Origin: Paenibacillus sp. FSL R5-0766
GTDB taxonomy: Bacteria > Bacillota > Bacilli > Paenibacillales > Paenibacillaceae
Length of the DNA: 64,000 nucleotides
Direction: 5' to 3'
Assembly: GCF_037971845.1 (NCBI RefSeq)
Contig: NZ_CP150227.1
Span: 744,001-808,000, forward strand
How positions within the stretch are numbered: position 1 is the first letter of the stretch; each line of letters starts with the position of its first letter. Shown one piece after another: positions 34,345 through 43,936 of the stretch. The position numbers and the translations under genes are program-made. Below the pieces are notes generated by a model. That model made no database searches, was not told where the DNA came from, and saw only the letters and a program-made list of their open reading frames with translations.

Positions 34345-35667
34345 ATGAAGCGTAAACGGATATGGGAAAATACAGCTGCCGTTTTAACAGTAAGCATGTT
34401 GGCAGGAATGCTGCTCTTTACATCATCTGCACTGCCTGCACACGCGGCTGACACCAAAACCGGTGTATTGCCAGCAGGTACAAACGAGACTTCGCTGACA
34501 GCGAAGAAAGATGCAGTAGCCGTAACCAAGGAATTCCGCATCGTCACATTGGGAGATTCCATAACGGTAGGTTATGAGCCCAACACAAAAGAATTGCCAT
34601 ATGGTTATGTAGAACGTTTGCATGAGCAAGGTTTGCTGCATGGACGTACACAGGTGGACAACTACGGGATTGCCGGATTGAAAACCAGTGGCCTGAAAAA
34701 TTTCACTACTGCAATTAAGGATGGCAAAACGCTGACTTCTGAAGCCATTCAACCAAGTCTTCCTGATCCAAGAGCGGGACAGATCGGAGCCAATACTGCT
34801 ACAATCCGTGAGAGTGTAGCACAGGCCAATCTGGTTGCAATTACCATTGGGGGAAATGATGTATCTGAGCTTCTCGGTACAGCAGACAAACTGAGTGATC
34901 AGGATCTGCAAGCGAAGGTAAAAGAATTACTCGCAACATATACAGCCAATGTAAGTGCAACGATTAATGATATCCATGAAATTAATCCGACAGCTACAAT
35001 TGTCATCGCCGATCAGTATCAACCGATGCCAGAAGTAGCAGGCAAGGCACTCTATGCCAAACTGATGGAGGCATCCCAAGGTTTCACACAGACCATTGAT
35101 GGCATTGCAGCACAATTCACTGCTCAGGGTACCGATGTCAAAGTCGCACACGTGGCCAAGGAGTTTGTTGGTGGTGAAGGCACGATGACACATATGATCA
35201 AAGATCGTGATTTCCACCCGAACCAATTTGGATATGCGGCCATTGCCGAAGTATTTGCCAAAACGATCTGGGGCGACTACACCAAGCTGACTGCACCTGC
35301 GACAGGTGAGCCGATGAACATTATTGTGAGTGGCAAAACATTAAATACACCGTACAAACCGATTATCCGTAACGGCAAAAACTTTGTGGCGATTCAAGAC
35401 ATCGTAAACGCTGTCGGGGCTACTACGGTGTGGGATAACAAAACTTCAACCGCAACCATTACATATGGAGACCGAAAGGTTGCTGTGAAGATTGGTGCCA
35501 ATGCTGTGAAGGTAAATGGAGCATCGGTTACTGTGGATACACCTGCATTCCTGAATAAGGTAGGCAAAGAGTCCAAAACATATGTACCACTTGCCATGGT
35601 GGCTGAAGGTCTTGGCTTTGATGTGCAATATGTAGCGAAGCTGAAAACTGTTTTTGTTAACCCGTAA
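34345..35667 (+). CDS. Secreted SGNH hydrolase with copper-amine-oxidase-type stalk domain
   Basis: 440 residues. A signal peptide (about 1-33, ending AHA-A) shows secretion. The SGNH/GDSL domain has IVTLGDSITVGYEP (Ser), NYGIAG (Gly), ITIGGNDVSELLG (Asn) and FHPNQFGYAAIAEV (Asp-x-x-His type) motifs of an esterase or lipase. The last 110 residues (IIVSGKTLNTPYKPIIRNG, TSTATITYGDRKV, TYVPLAMVAEGLGF) are a copper amine oxidase N-terminal-type stalk domain that Paenibacillus uses for wall or self-association. The start follows GAAGGAG. It is monocistronic with a terminator at 35701. Confidence 0.85.
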   Translation: MKRKRIWENTAAVLTVSMLAGMLLFTSSALPAHAADTKTGVLPAGTNETSLTAKKDAVAVTKEFRIVTLGDSITVGYEPNTKELPYGYVERLHEQGLLHGRTQVDNYGIAGLKTSGLKNFTTAIKDGKTLTSEAIQPSLPDPRAGQIGANTATIRESVAQANLVAITIGGNDVSELLGTADKLSDQDLQAKVKELLATYTANVSATINDIHEINPTATIVIADQYQPMPEVAGKALYAKLMEASQGFTQTIDGIAAQFTAQGTDVKVAHVAKEFVGGEGTMTHMIKDRDFHPNQFGYAAIAEVFAKTIWGDYTKLTAPATGEPMNIIVSGKTLNTPYKPIIRNGKNFVAIQDIVNAVGATTVWDNKTSTATITYGDRKVAVKIGANAVKVNGASVTVDTPAFLNKVGKESKTYVPLAMVAEGLGFDVQYVAKLKTVFVNP

Positions 35668-35700
35668 ATTGTAGTTCATGCTTTAGCATGATGTTATTCA

Positions 35701-35744
35701 ACAGCCAGAATCCCTTGATCTGTTCAAGGTATTCTGGCTGTTTT
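35701..35744 (+). terminator. Terminator after SGNH hydrolase gene
   Basis: ACAGCCAGAAT and ATTCTGGCTGT form an 11-bp stem, extended by CC/GG, followed by TTTTG. Confidence 0.85.
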
Positions 35745-35917
35745 GTGTTCTTTTTGCGTTGCTGACACAGATGTATACCTTCTCTAATGACCTGAAATGT
35801 TGCATAAATATATCTTGTCAGATGACCAATGGATGTGTAAATATGAAAATAACTTACAATAAAACCACTAACCTATAGCATGACAGGCACCCCTCGAAAG
35901 CCAAAGGAGCGCTTAGG

Positions 35918-37705
35918 ATGAACAAAATTAAGAACGCTTTCACAACACTGCCGATTCATCACAAAACGATTCTTCTCATCGGACTTTTGATGTTGATCAG
36001 CTTTACGTTTTATGCGTCCGTACTCCGATATGTGTTCAGTATCTATGACCGTCAGATCTATGAGAAATCCTCGCAGGTCCTCAATATGTCTTCGGTAGGT
36101 ATTGAGAATCAACTTCGTGAAATTTCTAATCTCTCCTTCAAGGTGATGTCGGACGAGCCGCTTCAGCAATATCTGCTCCAACTGAAAAAGGCCGAAACGG
36201 GTTATGAGAAAAATGGATTACGCAAAAAAATTACCAACAGGTTAGTCGCTTATGCCGGTTCCGAAAAATACGTCTATTCCATGCTATTTATCGATAATGA
36301 TAATAACGTTATGGCCGCAGGCAATCGGGAGGGAATTTCGGAGTCGAAGCAAAAGGAACTGGTTGCACTGGGACAGCAATACTCGGGCTCCAATGCATGG
36401 CATACCAGTGGGGATAAACAGTCCAGGCTTTTGTCGGTCCGACAGGTGAAATCCTTTATTGGCGGAGCATTTACATTGGAGGACCTCGGCACACTGATCA
36501 TCCGCGTACGGCTGGACCGAATTGTACAGGACCAGATGCAAGAACCGGCTGAGGACTCCCAATTACTCATTACGGATGGAAAAGAAGTGATCTATCCAAC
36601 AGAATCGTCGGTCAGTGAAGCCGAGATTGAGTCTGAACTGAAGCGCACCCAGCCCTATGGGATTGCCATGTTGGAGCAGGGGAGACACTTTGTAGCTCGT
36701 GCCCATTCTTCCTATACGGATTGGACCTATTTGTACACAACCCCGTTTGACCAGATGTTTAAACAAATCCAGTTTGTCAAACAGTTGGTCACGGTGATCT
36801 TCATTATGATTTTTCTGGCGGCGCTTATCATTGGAGCGAGATTCTCTCGCAGTATTACTCATCCGATTGCACAGTTGATCAAAAAGATGCGTAATATCGA
36901 AAAAGGCGATCTGGATAAGCTGGAGGAGGCTGCTCTCGGCAATGTTCCGATATCTCCACAGAATGAGGTTGGGCTGCTGCATCGCACATTCAAGATGATG
37001 CTTCAACGGATACGTGAATTGATTGATGAGAATTATGCGAAGCAACTGGTGATTCGTGAGACGGAGTTGAAAGCGCTTCAGGCGCAGATTAATCCACATT
37101 TTCTATACAACACGCTGGAATCGATTAACTGGCTGGCTAAAGTACAGAAGCAACGACAGATCTCGGAAATGGTTGAGGCCCTCGGATTTCTGCTGCGTAG
37201 CTCTGTGAACATGTCCGAGAAGTGGATAACACTGGAAAGAGAGCTGGACATTGTCCGCAGTTACGTGACGATTCAGCGCACGCGTTTTGAGGAAAGACTG
37301 GACTTCGATATGGAGATTGCCCCAGAGGTAGGAACGGCGCGGATACCGAAGTTAACATTACAGCCGTTGGTGGAGAACGCCATACACTATGCACTCGAAC
37401 CAAGCATTGACCCTTGCCGGATTCGAATCCGGGCGAGAGCAGAGGGAGATAAGGTGATTATTGAAGTCGAGGATGACGGTCCGGGGATGACACCGGAATT
37501 CCTGGAACAACTACACGAAGGACGTATTCAGACAAGAGGACAGGGCATTGGGTTATCTAACATCCAGGAACGAATCAGACTGACCTTCGGCGATGAAGGT
37601 GGAATGGTGATGAGCAGCAAGCCCGGATCAGGAACTGTAGTATCGATCAGCATACCTTGGATCAGAGAGGACGATGACGATGTACAAAGTGATGCTCGTA
37701 GATGA
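35918..37705 (+). CDS. YesM-like sensor histidine kinase
   Basis: 595 residues. Membrane helices at about residues 17-42 and 285-305 flank a large extracellular sensor. HAMP (RSITHPIAQLIKKMRNIEKGDL) and a His_kinase/HATPase pair follow: LKALQAQINPHFLYNTLESINWLA carries the phosphorylated His, then the N box (PLVENAIHYALEP) and G boxes (DDGPGM, GIGLSNIQERI). This type senses oligosaccharide uptake signals and phosphorylates an AraC-type YesN partner. It overlaps the regulator gene by 26 bp. The start ATG follows AAAGGAGCG. Confidence 0.9.
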   Translation: MNKIKNAFTTLPIHHKTILLIGLLMLISFTFYASVLRYVFSIYDRQIYEKSSQVLNMSSVGIENQLREISNLSFKVMSDEPLQQYLLQLKKAETGYEKNGLRKKITNRLVAYAGSEKYVYSMLFIDNDNNVMAAGNREGISESKQKELVALGQQYSGSNAWHTSGDKQSRLLSVRQVKSFIGGAFTLEDLGTLIIRVRLDRIVQDQMQEPAEDSQLLITDGKEVIYPTESSVSEAEIESELKRTQPYGIAMLEQGRHFVARAHSSYTDWTYLYTTPFDQMFKQIQFVKQLVTVIFIMIFLAALIIGARFSRSITHPIAQLIKKMRNIEKGDLDKLEEAALGNVPISPQNEVGLLHRTFKMMLQRIRELIDENYAKQLVIRETELKALQAQINPHFLYNTLESINWLAKVQKQRQISEMVEALGFLLRSSVNMSEKWITLERELDIVRSYVTIQRTRFEERLDFDMEIAPEVGTARIPKLTLQPLVENAIHYALEPSIDPCRIRIRARAEGDKVIIEVEDDGPGMTPEFLEQLHEGRIQTRGQGIGLSNIQERIRLTFGDEGGMVMSSKPGSGTVVSISIPWIREDDDDVQSDARR

Positions 37706-39233
37706 TGAACGTGTCATTCTGGAGGGGATTTCCCAAGTGGTCGATTGGGCCGCGGCAGGAACGGAATTGGTGGGTACGGCGAGGAACGGGATTGAAGCAT
37801 TGGACAAAATTGGGCAGTCGAGACCCGATATTATTATTACGGATATTTCCATGCCAGGTCTGGATGGTCTCGGACTCATAGAGAAGGCATCCGAAGCATA
37901 TCCGGGTGTACGTTTCATAATGTTATCCGGCTACAAAGAGTTCGAATATGCTCGCAGAGCGATGCAATACGGTGTGAAGCATTATTTGCTCAAACCCTGC
38001 AACGAGAATCAGATCCATGATGCATTAACTGAACTGTTGCAGGAACATCAGGATGCCCAGGTGAAGGAGCATGTTGCAGGTGAGATGAAACAGCGATTGC
38101 AGCGTGTCCTTCCGCATGTGAAGGAGCAATTTCTGCTGGAGTTCATGACCAACCGCACCTATGGGCCGGTTGATCTGGAGTATTATCAGGAGCTGTTTGA
38201 TCTGGAGCTTGAAGAGAACGCAGTTCGGTTACTGTTGTTCCGAATTGTAGATGAACATGATTACAGTCACTTATTTGCGATCAAAAACATTGCCAGTGAC
38301 CTGCTCCCACATGTCCTGTTAAGCACGACCATTGAAGGCAAACTCCTCATTCTGCTCGCGGATTCAGCTGATCCGGCCGGACTGAAAGAAAGTATTGAAG
38401 AGGTTCGGGCTGCATTCACCAGACTATATAAATTGGAAGTGACCGCTGCGCTGAGTGAAGCAGATCGAATGATTCAGTCCCGGCGGTTGTTTCGTGAGGC
38501 GTTGCAGTATCTGAACCATCGCTTTTTTATCGGTGAAGGCAAGCTGATTACAAAGAATGATCTGGTACTGGCCGGAGAATGCGACGGATTACATGTAGAA
38601 CAGGATGCGGAGCAACTGTGTCAGTTGATCAAATCAGGCAATACCGAGGAAACAGCGGTAGAGGTGGAGCGTCTGTTTGATCTATTATCACGTCAGCAGC
38701 TGGAAATTGAAGTGACTCGCTCTTACGTAGTGCAGCTGTACTCGGCGATGGTTCATGTCTGTCCACCTGAGGAGGCAACGGAATTCACCCAGCGTATGGC
38801 AGAACTGCCGCATATCGATACGTTATCTGGCTTGAAGTCTTTTGTTGCAAGCAGTGCAGCCCGATTAACTTCCGGTTATTACAAAAACCATATCAGTCGC
38901 CAGTCTTCTGCCGTGGAGAAGATGATGGATATCGTGGATCGTCATTATGGAGAGGCGGATCTCTCTCTCAATGGAGTCGCCCATCAGATGTTGTATATGA
39001 ATCCCGATTATTTGGGCAAGATTTTCAAAAAAGTCACAGGAGAGAATTTCTCCAATTACGTGAATCGTCTACGCATTGAACGCGCATGTGACCATATTCG
39101 CAGAGGCGGGGATGTGAAAGTGTTTGAGCTTGCTGAATTGTTCGGATTTGGCGGGAATTCACAATATTTCAGTCAGGTGTTCAAAAAGTGGACCGGTATG
39201 ACACCTACGGAATTCCGCAGGATCGGCATATAA
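37680..39233 (+). CDS. YesN-like AraC-family response regulator
   Basis: 517 residues. The receiver (MYKVMLVDDERVILEG, IIITDISMPGLDG with acceptor Asp, LKPCNENQI with Lys) is followed by about 270 residues of variable linker and a C-terminal AraC DNA-binding pair of helix-turn-helices (ADLSLNGVAHQMLYMNPDYLGKIFKKVTGENFSNYVNRLRIERAC, VFELAELFGFGGNSQYFSQVFKKWTGMTPTEFR). ATG at 37680 lies 9 bases after AGAGAGG; ATG at 37674 is too close. It partners with the overlapping YesM-like kinase; the ABC operon downstream is the likely target. Confidence 0.92.
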   Translation: MYKVMLVDDERVILEGISQVVDWAAAGTELVGTARNGIEALDKIGQSRPDIIITDISMPGLDGLGLIEKASEAYPGVRFIMLSGYKEFEYARRAMQYGVKHYLLKPCNENQIHDALTELLQEHQDAQVKEHVAGEMKQRLQRVLPHVKEQFLLEFMTNRTYGPVDLEYYQELFDLELEENAVRLLLFRIVDEHDYSHLFAIKNIASDLLPHVLLSTTIEGKLLILLADSADPAGLKESIEEVRAAFTRLYKLEVTAALSEADRMIQSRRLFREALQYLNHRFFIGEGKLITKNDLVLAGECDGLHVEQDAEQLCQLIKSGNTEETAVEVERLFDLLSRQQLEIEVTRSYVVQLYSAMVHVCPPEEATEFTQRMAELPHIDTLSGLKSFVASSAARLTSGYYKNHISRQSSAVEKMMDIVDRHYGEADLSLNGVAHQMLYMNPDYLGKIFKKVTGENFSNYVNRLRIERACDHIRRGGDVKVFELAELFGFGGNSQYFSQVFKKWTGMTPTEFRRIGI

Positions 39234-39267
39234 CAATGGACTACCAAATCATGTGATTCATGTCTGG

Positions 39268-39316
39268 GGAGGACGAACAGCGCCGAGAGGGGACTGTTGT
39301 CCTCCTCTGTTTTTTG
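39268..39316 (+). terminator. Terminator after YesN-like gene
   Basis: GGAGGACGAACAG pairs with CTGTTGTCCTCC and is followed by TCTGTTTTTT. It separates the regulator pair from the ABC operon. Confidence 0.75.
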
Positions 39317-39384
39317 AACCAACAAGACGGTTTTGTGTATTCAACTCTGGTCGTACATTTGCGAAAATGACATTAACAAGTTTG

Positions 39385-39398
39385 TGAAAGCGTTATCA
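39385..39398 (+). promoter_or_regulatory. cre site upstream of sugar ABC operon
   Basis: TGAAAGCGTTATCA fits TGWAANCGNTNWCA at all 14 positions. It lies 57 bp before the binding-protein start, where CcpA could repress the operon during growth on preferred sugars. Confidence 0.8.
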
Positions 39399-39454
39399 GA
39401 AATAAAAGGATAACTCGTTCACACAACCATATCAACATAAAAGGGGAGATTGGC

Positions 39455-40738
39455 ATGGTGAAAAAGGCAATATTCCTGATGATGGCTGCTTTGCTCGTGT
39501 TTACAGCGGCATGTAGCTCAGGTGGAGGAACTGAAGGAGCATCTGGAGATGACTCAGTTACCCTGCGGATCGCTTGGTGGGGCTCGGATGCAAGGCATGA
39601 ATATACACAGAAGGTCATCGACCTGTACAAATCGAAAAACCCGAATGTCAAAATCGACGTGGAATATGCTTCATTTGATGACTACTGGAAAAAGCTCGCA
39701 CCACAAGCAGCGGCAAATCAGTTGCCTGACATCGTTCAGATGGATATTTCCTACATCAGCCAATATGCACAGAATGGTCAGCTTGAGGATCTAGCGCCTT
39801 ATCTTGGCAACCAGATCAAAGTGGACGATGTGTCCGAGAATGTTATCAGCACAGGTGTAATTAACGGTAAACAATACGGTGTACCTGCCGGTGTTAACGT
39901 TCTGGGCTTCCAATATGATCCGGCATTGCTTAAAAAAGCAGGCGTGGATGCAATCCCTGACAATATGACTTGGGAATCGTACGAAGCACTGGGTAAACAA
40001 ACCGCAGAGAAAGGTCTGTATTTGGATGGAGGGATAGCTCCGGATATTTTCTTCCACTACTTCCTGCGTACCAAAGGATTGTCGCTTTACAATGCGGAAG
40101 GAACAGGTCTTGGTTATGATGATGATCAATTGTTTGTGGAGTTCTTCGGACTCATGCGCCGCATGATCGAGCAAGGTGCAGCACCTACGCCGGATGTAGC
40201 CAACCAAACCAAAGGCATTATTGAGGAATCGGATCTCGTGAAGGAAAAAGGAATTGGCGTATGGCAATGGTCCAACCAGTTCGTAGCCTTGCAACAGGTA
40301 GCGAACCGTCCACTCGAAATCGCTCCAATGCCAGGACCGGATATGGAAAAAGGACTATATATGCAACCAAGTATGTATTGGGGTGTAACGTCCAACTCCA
40401 AAGTGAAGGAAGAAGCGGCCAAATTCATTGATTTCTGGGTGAATGACGTGGAAGCCAACAAACTGATCAAAGGTGAGCGCGGTGTGCCAATCTCAGGAGC
40501 AATCAAAGAAGCTATCGCACCTGAGCTGAGTGACGCAACGAAACAAGTCTTTGAATTCGTAGCAGCCATGGAGCCTAAGGCTTCACCAATGAGTTCTCCG
40601 CCACCGGTTGGTTCACCTGAAGTAATCTCTGCTCTGGCAGATGTGGTTGAAGAGTTGAACTTTGGCAAAATTACACCTGAACAAGCAGCAGAGACATTCC
40701 GCAAGAACGCCGAATCTGTACTTGCGAACAATAAATAA
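39455..40738 (+). CDS. Sugar ABC transporter substrate-binding lipoprotein
   Basis: 427 residues. A lipoprotein signal peptide ends FTAAC with acyl Cys20, so the protein is anchored on the outer membrane face. The mature chain (LRIAWWGSDARHEYTQKVIDLY, PDIVQMDISYI, YGVPAGVNVLGFQYDPALL) is a family 1 carbohydrate-binding protein. Position after a YesMN pair and before two CUT1 permeases and a rhamnogalacturonan-type esterase points to uptake of pectin-derived oligosaccharides; the exact ligand is unknown. Its start follows AAGGGGAGATTGGC. Confidence 0.9.
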   Translation: MVKKAIFLMMAALLVFTAACSSGGGTEGASGDDSVTLRIAWWGSDARHEYTQKVIDLYKSKNPNVKIDVEYASFDDYWKKLAPQAAANQLPDIVQMDISYISQYAQNGQLEDLAPYLGNQIKVDDVSENVISTGVINGKQYGVPAGVNVLGFQYDPALLKKAGVDAIPDNMTWESYEALGKQTAEKGLYLDGGIAPDIFFHYFLRTKGLSLYNAEGTGLGYDDDQLFVEFFGLMRRMIEQGAAPTPDVANQTKGIIEESDLVKEKGIGVWQWSNQFVALQQVANRPLEIAPMPGPDMEKGLYMQPSMYWGVTSNSKVKEEAAKFIDFWVNDVEANKLIKGERGVPISGAIKEAIAPELSDATKQVFEFVAAMEPKASPMSSPPPVGSPEVISALADVVEELNFGKITPEQAAETFRKNAESVLANNK

Positions 40739-40750
40739 CAGTTGAATGAT

Positions 40751-40852
40751 GGCTTGCTCGTCCCACTTCAGGGATGGTCGGGAATGGGGCTACTCGCGAA
40801 TGCGAGGGCCTTTCCCCGTCCAGATGACCGAAGCCAGGATGAGGGAGCAAGC
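40751..40852. other. Structured spacer between binding protein and permeases
   Basis: GCTTGCTC (40751-40758) and GAGCAAGC (40845-40852) close a nested fold including GGTC/GACC, GGGG/CCCC and a CTCGC-GAAT-GCGAG hairpin. Such spacers often make the binding-protein mRNA more abundant than the permease part. Confidence 0.55.
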
Positions 40853-40877
40853 TGATCCATGAAGGAGGTTCGTTCCA

Positions 40878-41780
40878 TTGAGGCAGTATTCGTCGTTACG
40901 TAGAAACTTAACTGGATATGCGTTCATAAGCCCGTTTATTATTGGATTCCTGGGCTTCACACTCATCCCCATGTTTGTGTCCTTATATATGTCGTTCACG
41001 AGTTATAACTTGTTCACTTCTCCGCGGTGGATTGGGCTTGATAACTACACCAAAATGTTTTTTGATGACCCGAAATATTGGAACTCGGTTAAAGTAACGT
41101 TTCTCTATGTATTCATTGGGGTACCGTTAAGGTTGATCTTTGCCCTCTTCGTAGCGATGGTCCTAAACACTGGCTCTCGTATGATTGGAACGTACCGGAC
41201 GCTGTATTACCTGCCATCCATTATCGGTGGTAGTGTGGCCGTATCCATTATGTGGCGTAACCTCTTCAGTAATGAGGGTGTTATCAACAGTGCTCTAACG
41301 GCAATCGGGATCGGGCCTATAAGCTGGTTTGGTGACCCGAATGCGTCCCTGGTTATGCTCATCTCACTGTCTGTGTGGCAGTTTGGTTCGTCCATGCTGA
41401 TCTTCCTGGCTGGTCTCAAAAATATCCCTACTGAGATGTACGAGGCAGCAGGTGTGGATGGCGCGAATCCTATACGGAAATTTTTCAGCATCACCTTGCC
41501 ACTGCTTAGCCCGATCGTCCTGTTCAATATGATTATGCAGACGATTGGAGCATTCATGACGTTTGTACCTGCCTATATTATCTCCAAAGGCGAAGGCGGT
41601 CCAATGGACGGTACGATGCTGTACTCCCTGTATCTGTTCCGTCAGGCGTTTATGTTTAACAACATGGGTTATGCTTCGGCAATGGCCTGGATCATGCTCA
41701 TCATGATCGGTATACTCACGGTAGCTGTCTTCCTGACATCCAAGTACTGGGTGTTCTACGAATCTGAAGGAGGGAAGTAA
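40878..41780 (+). CDS. Sugar ABC transporter permease (UgpA/YesP type)
   Basis: 300 residues with six membrane helices. The EAA loop ([28 protein letters not shown]) contacts the ATPase. TTG at 40878 lies after AAGGAGG. It is the first of two CUT1 permease subunits. No ATPase is encoded here, so a shared MsmX-like subunit elsewhere is expected. It is 2 bp from the next permease. Confidence 0.9.
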   Translation: MRQYSSLRRNLTGYAFISPFIIGFLGFTLIPMFVSLYMSFTSYNLFTSPRWIGLDNYTKMFFDDPKYWNSVKVTFLYVFIGVPLRLIFALFVAMVLNTGSRMIGTYRTLYYLPSIIGGSVAVSIMWRNLFSNEGVINSALTAIGIGPISWFGDPNASLVMLISLSVWQFGSSMLIFLAGLKNIPTEMYEAAGVDGANPIRKFFSITLPLLSPIVLFNMIMQTIGAFMTFVPAYIISKGEGGPMDGTMLYSLYLFRQAFMFNNMGYASAMAWIMLIMIGILTVAVFLTSKYWVFYESEGGK

Positions 41781-41782
41781 CG

Positions 41783-42622
41783 ATGGTTTGGAGAAATGTA
41801 AAGTGGCCCGTTTATCACCTGTTCGTTGCAGCTCTTGCCCTCCTGATGCTCTATCCCGTCCTATGGATGCTCTTCAGTTCATTCAAGGAAAGCCGTACGA
41901 TATTCGTCACTGCGGATACTCTGTTCCCTACGGAGTGGATCTGGAGCAACTATGTGGATGGCTGGAAAGGCACAGCTGGAAGACCGTTTATGGATTACAT
42001 CACCAACTCACTTGTAATCGTGGTTATTTCCACTATCGGTGCCGTGATATCGTCATCGCTGATCGCTTTTGGTTTTGCCAGACTTAACTTCAAGGGACGT
42101 ACATTCTGGTTCTCCTTGATGATGTTAACACTGATGCTGCCACATGACGTGGTATTGGTTCCTCAGTACATCATTTTCACGAAGCTCGGCTGGCTGAATA
42201 CTATCTTGCCAATCGTTGTCCCTACATTCTTCGGAATGCCATTCTTCATCTTCCTGATGGTACAGTTCATTCGAACGATTCCGAAGGAGCTGGATGAGGC
42301 TGCAACCATCGATGGATGTAACAAATTCAGACTGTATATCCAGATTATTATGCCGCTCATCAAGTCTTCTCTGGCGACTGCAGCCATCTTCTCCTTCTAC
42401 TGGAGATGGGAGGATCTGCTCGGTCCGGTATTGTACCTGAACTCGCCTGATAAATACACTGTGTCGATGGCGCTGAAAATGTTCCTCGATAGCGAATCTG
42501 CTTCCAACTGGGGCGCAATGTTCGCCATGTCCATCGTCAGTCTGGTTCCGGTTGTAGCTGTGTTCTTCATCTTCCAGAAACAAATTGTTCAAGGGATGAG
42601 CACCAGCGGATTGAAAGGATAA
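41783..42622 (+). CDS. Sugar ABC transporter permease (UgpE/YesQ type)
   Basis: 279 residues, six membrane helices. The EAA motif is [28 protein letters not shown]. It starts 2 bp after the first permease stop (ATG after GAGGGAAGTAACG). The C terminus ([15 protein letters not shown]) is typical of the second CUT1 subunit. It forms the translocation channel with the preceding gene product. Confidence 0.92.
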   Translation: MVWRNVKWPVYHLFVAALALLMLYPVLWMLFSSFKESRTIFVTADTLFPTEWIWSNYVDGWKGTAGRPFMDYITNSLVIVVISTIGAVISSSLIAFGFARLNFKGRTFWFSLMMLTLMLPHDVVLVPQYIIFTKLGWLNTILPIVVPTFFGMPFFIFLMVQFIRTIPKELDEAATIDGCNKFRLYIQIIMPLIKSSLATAAIFSFYWRWEDLLGPVLYLNSPDKYTVSMALKMFLDSESASNWGAMFAMSIVSLVPVVAVFFIFQKQIVQGMSTSGLKG

Positions 42623-42654
42623 GCCGGATTACTGTATCTTCGTATCTTTGCCCG

Positions 42655-42668
42655 AATAAACGTTTACA
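42655..42668 (+). promoter_or_regulatory. cre-like site before acetylesterase gene
   Basis: AATAAACGTTTACA matches 12 of 14 cre positions, mismatched only at the first two. It lies in the 72-bp gap after the second permease and could give separate control of the esterase gene. Confidence 0.45.
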
Positions 42669-42694
42669 AAAGTTAACCAAGGAGGGTATCGCTT

Positions 42695-43936
42695 TTGAAT
42701 AAAGCTCAGGGTAGTCAGGCCGTTGCCATGGAGGCAGCGGCAGAGGGCCAGGCAGTGTCCGTGACCAGCTGGAAGTTTAACTTTGGACCGGACTCGGGAA
42801 GAGCAGATGAGACAGGGGATTATCTGAAAGTAACTGCAACAACCGCATATGAGGGACGCGGAGGGTACGGATTCGAGGCAGGATCTCTGGTGTATGAGAA
42901 ACAACGCATTCGTGATGACGATGTGTCGGATCCTACGAAACAATATCATAACAATCCGGGGCAGACAACCATGTCTGCCCGATTGCGTTCAGGCTTCTGT
43001 ATTCCGCTCAAAGCATCGTTCATCGTGGATGTTCCCGACGGAACCTACCAAGTATTACTTGTTGCAGGGGATGAATTGGCTGAGACAGTGACCCGCGTGA
43101 AAGCTGGTGAAGGCAGGCTTGTACTGCCAACGATTCGCACACTTCCTGGACAATGCGCAGAGGTAAGATTCTCGGTTGTTGTTCGCGGCGGCAGACTTCG
43201 TCTGTCATTCTCCGGTCCTGCACCGAGAATCAATGCGTTAGAGATTACTCTTGCGAATCAGACCATGACCGTATTTCTTGCGGGGGATTCAACCGTAACA
43301 GATCAGCCGGAAAGCGGATATCCGTATTGCGGTTGGGGCCAGTTATTGCCAGCACAGTTCAAACATGATGTGGCAATAGATAATCACGCCCAGTCAGGCC
43401 GAAGTTCCCGCAGTTTCATCAATGAAGGTAGATTAAGCGCCATTCTGGAGCAAATCAAGCCCGAAGATTTTCTGTTTATTCAATTTGGACATAACGATGA
43501 GAAGCCGGACCCTGAACGTGGCACGGACCCATTCACAACATATAAGGAATATTTGAAAAAGTATATCGACGCTGCACGCGAAGCCAAGGCTCGTCCAGTG
43601 CTCATCACCCCGGTGCATCGTCGCTATTTTGCGGATGATGGCACATTGACCGATACCCACGGCGATTATATCATCGCCGTTCGTGAGCTGGCGGAAGAGG
43701 AAGATGTTCCGCTGATCGATCTGGCTGAGCGCAGCCGTCTTCTGTTCGAGCAGGCGGGCGTTGAAGGCACCAAGGACGACTTTATGTGGGTGTTGCCAGG
43801 CGAGTATGTGAACTTCCCCTCAGGCGTGGAGGATAACACGCATTTTCAGGAACGCGGCGCCCGCCGCCTTGCCCAGCAGGTGGCAGAAGCCATCCGCGAG
43901 TTGCAATTGCAACCGCTGCAGATGTATCTCCGGTAG
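42695..43936 (+). CDS. Rhamnogalacturonan acetylesterase-like SGNH hydrolase
   Basis: 413 residues with no signal peptide, so probably cytoplasmic. The first 170 residues (VTSWKFNFGPDSG ... YEGRGGYGFE) are a galactose-binding-like beta domain. The rest is a CE12-type SGNH esterase: FLAGDSTVTDQ (Ser), NHAQSGRSSRSF (Gly), IQFGHNDEKPD (Asn-Asp) and DNTHFQERGA (His). It resembles YesT/RhgT, which removes acetyl groups from rhamnogalacturonan fragments. TTG at 42695 follows AAGGAGGG. It ends the carbohydrate operon. Confidence 0.85.
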   Translation: MNKAQGSQAVAMEAAAEGQAVSVTSWKFNFGPDSGRADETGDYLKVTATTAYEGRGGYGFEAGSLVYEKQRIRDDDVSDPTKQYHNNPGQTTMSARLRSGFCIPLKASFIVDVPDGTYQVLLVAGDELAETVTRVKAGEGRLVLPTIRTLPGQCAEVRFSVVVRGGRLRLSFSGPAPRINALEITLANQTMTVFLAGDSTVTDQPESGYPYCGWGQLLPAQFKHDVAIDNHAQSGRSSRSFINEGRLSAILEQIKPEDFLFIQFGHNDEKPDPERGTDPFTTYKEYLKKYIDAAREAKARPVLITPVHRRYFADDGTLTDTHGDYIIAVRELAEEEDVPLIDLAERSRLLFEQAGVEGTKDDFMWVLPGEYVNFPSGVEDNTHFQERGARRLAQQVAEAIRELQLQPLQMYLR

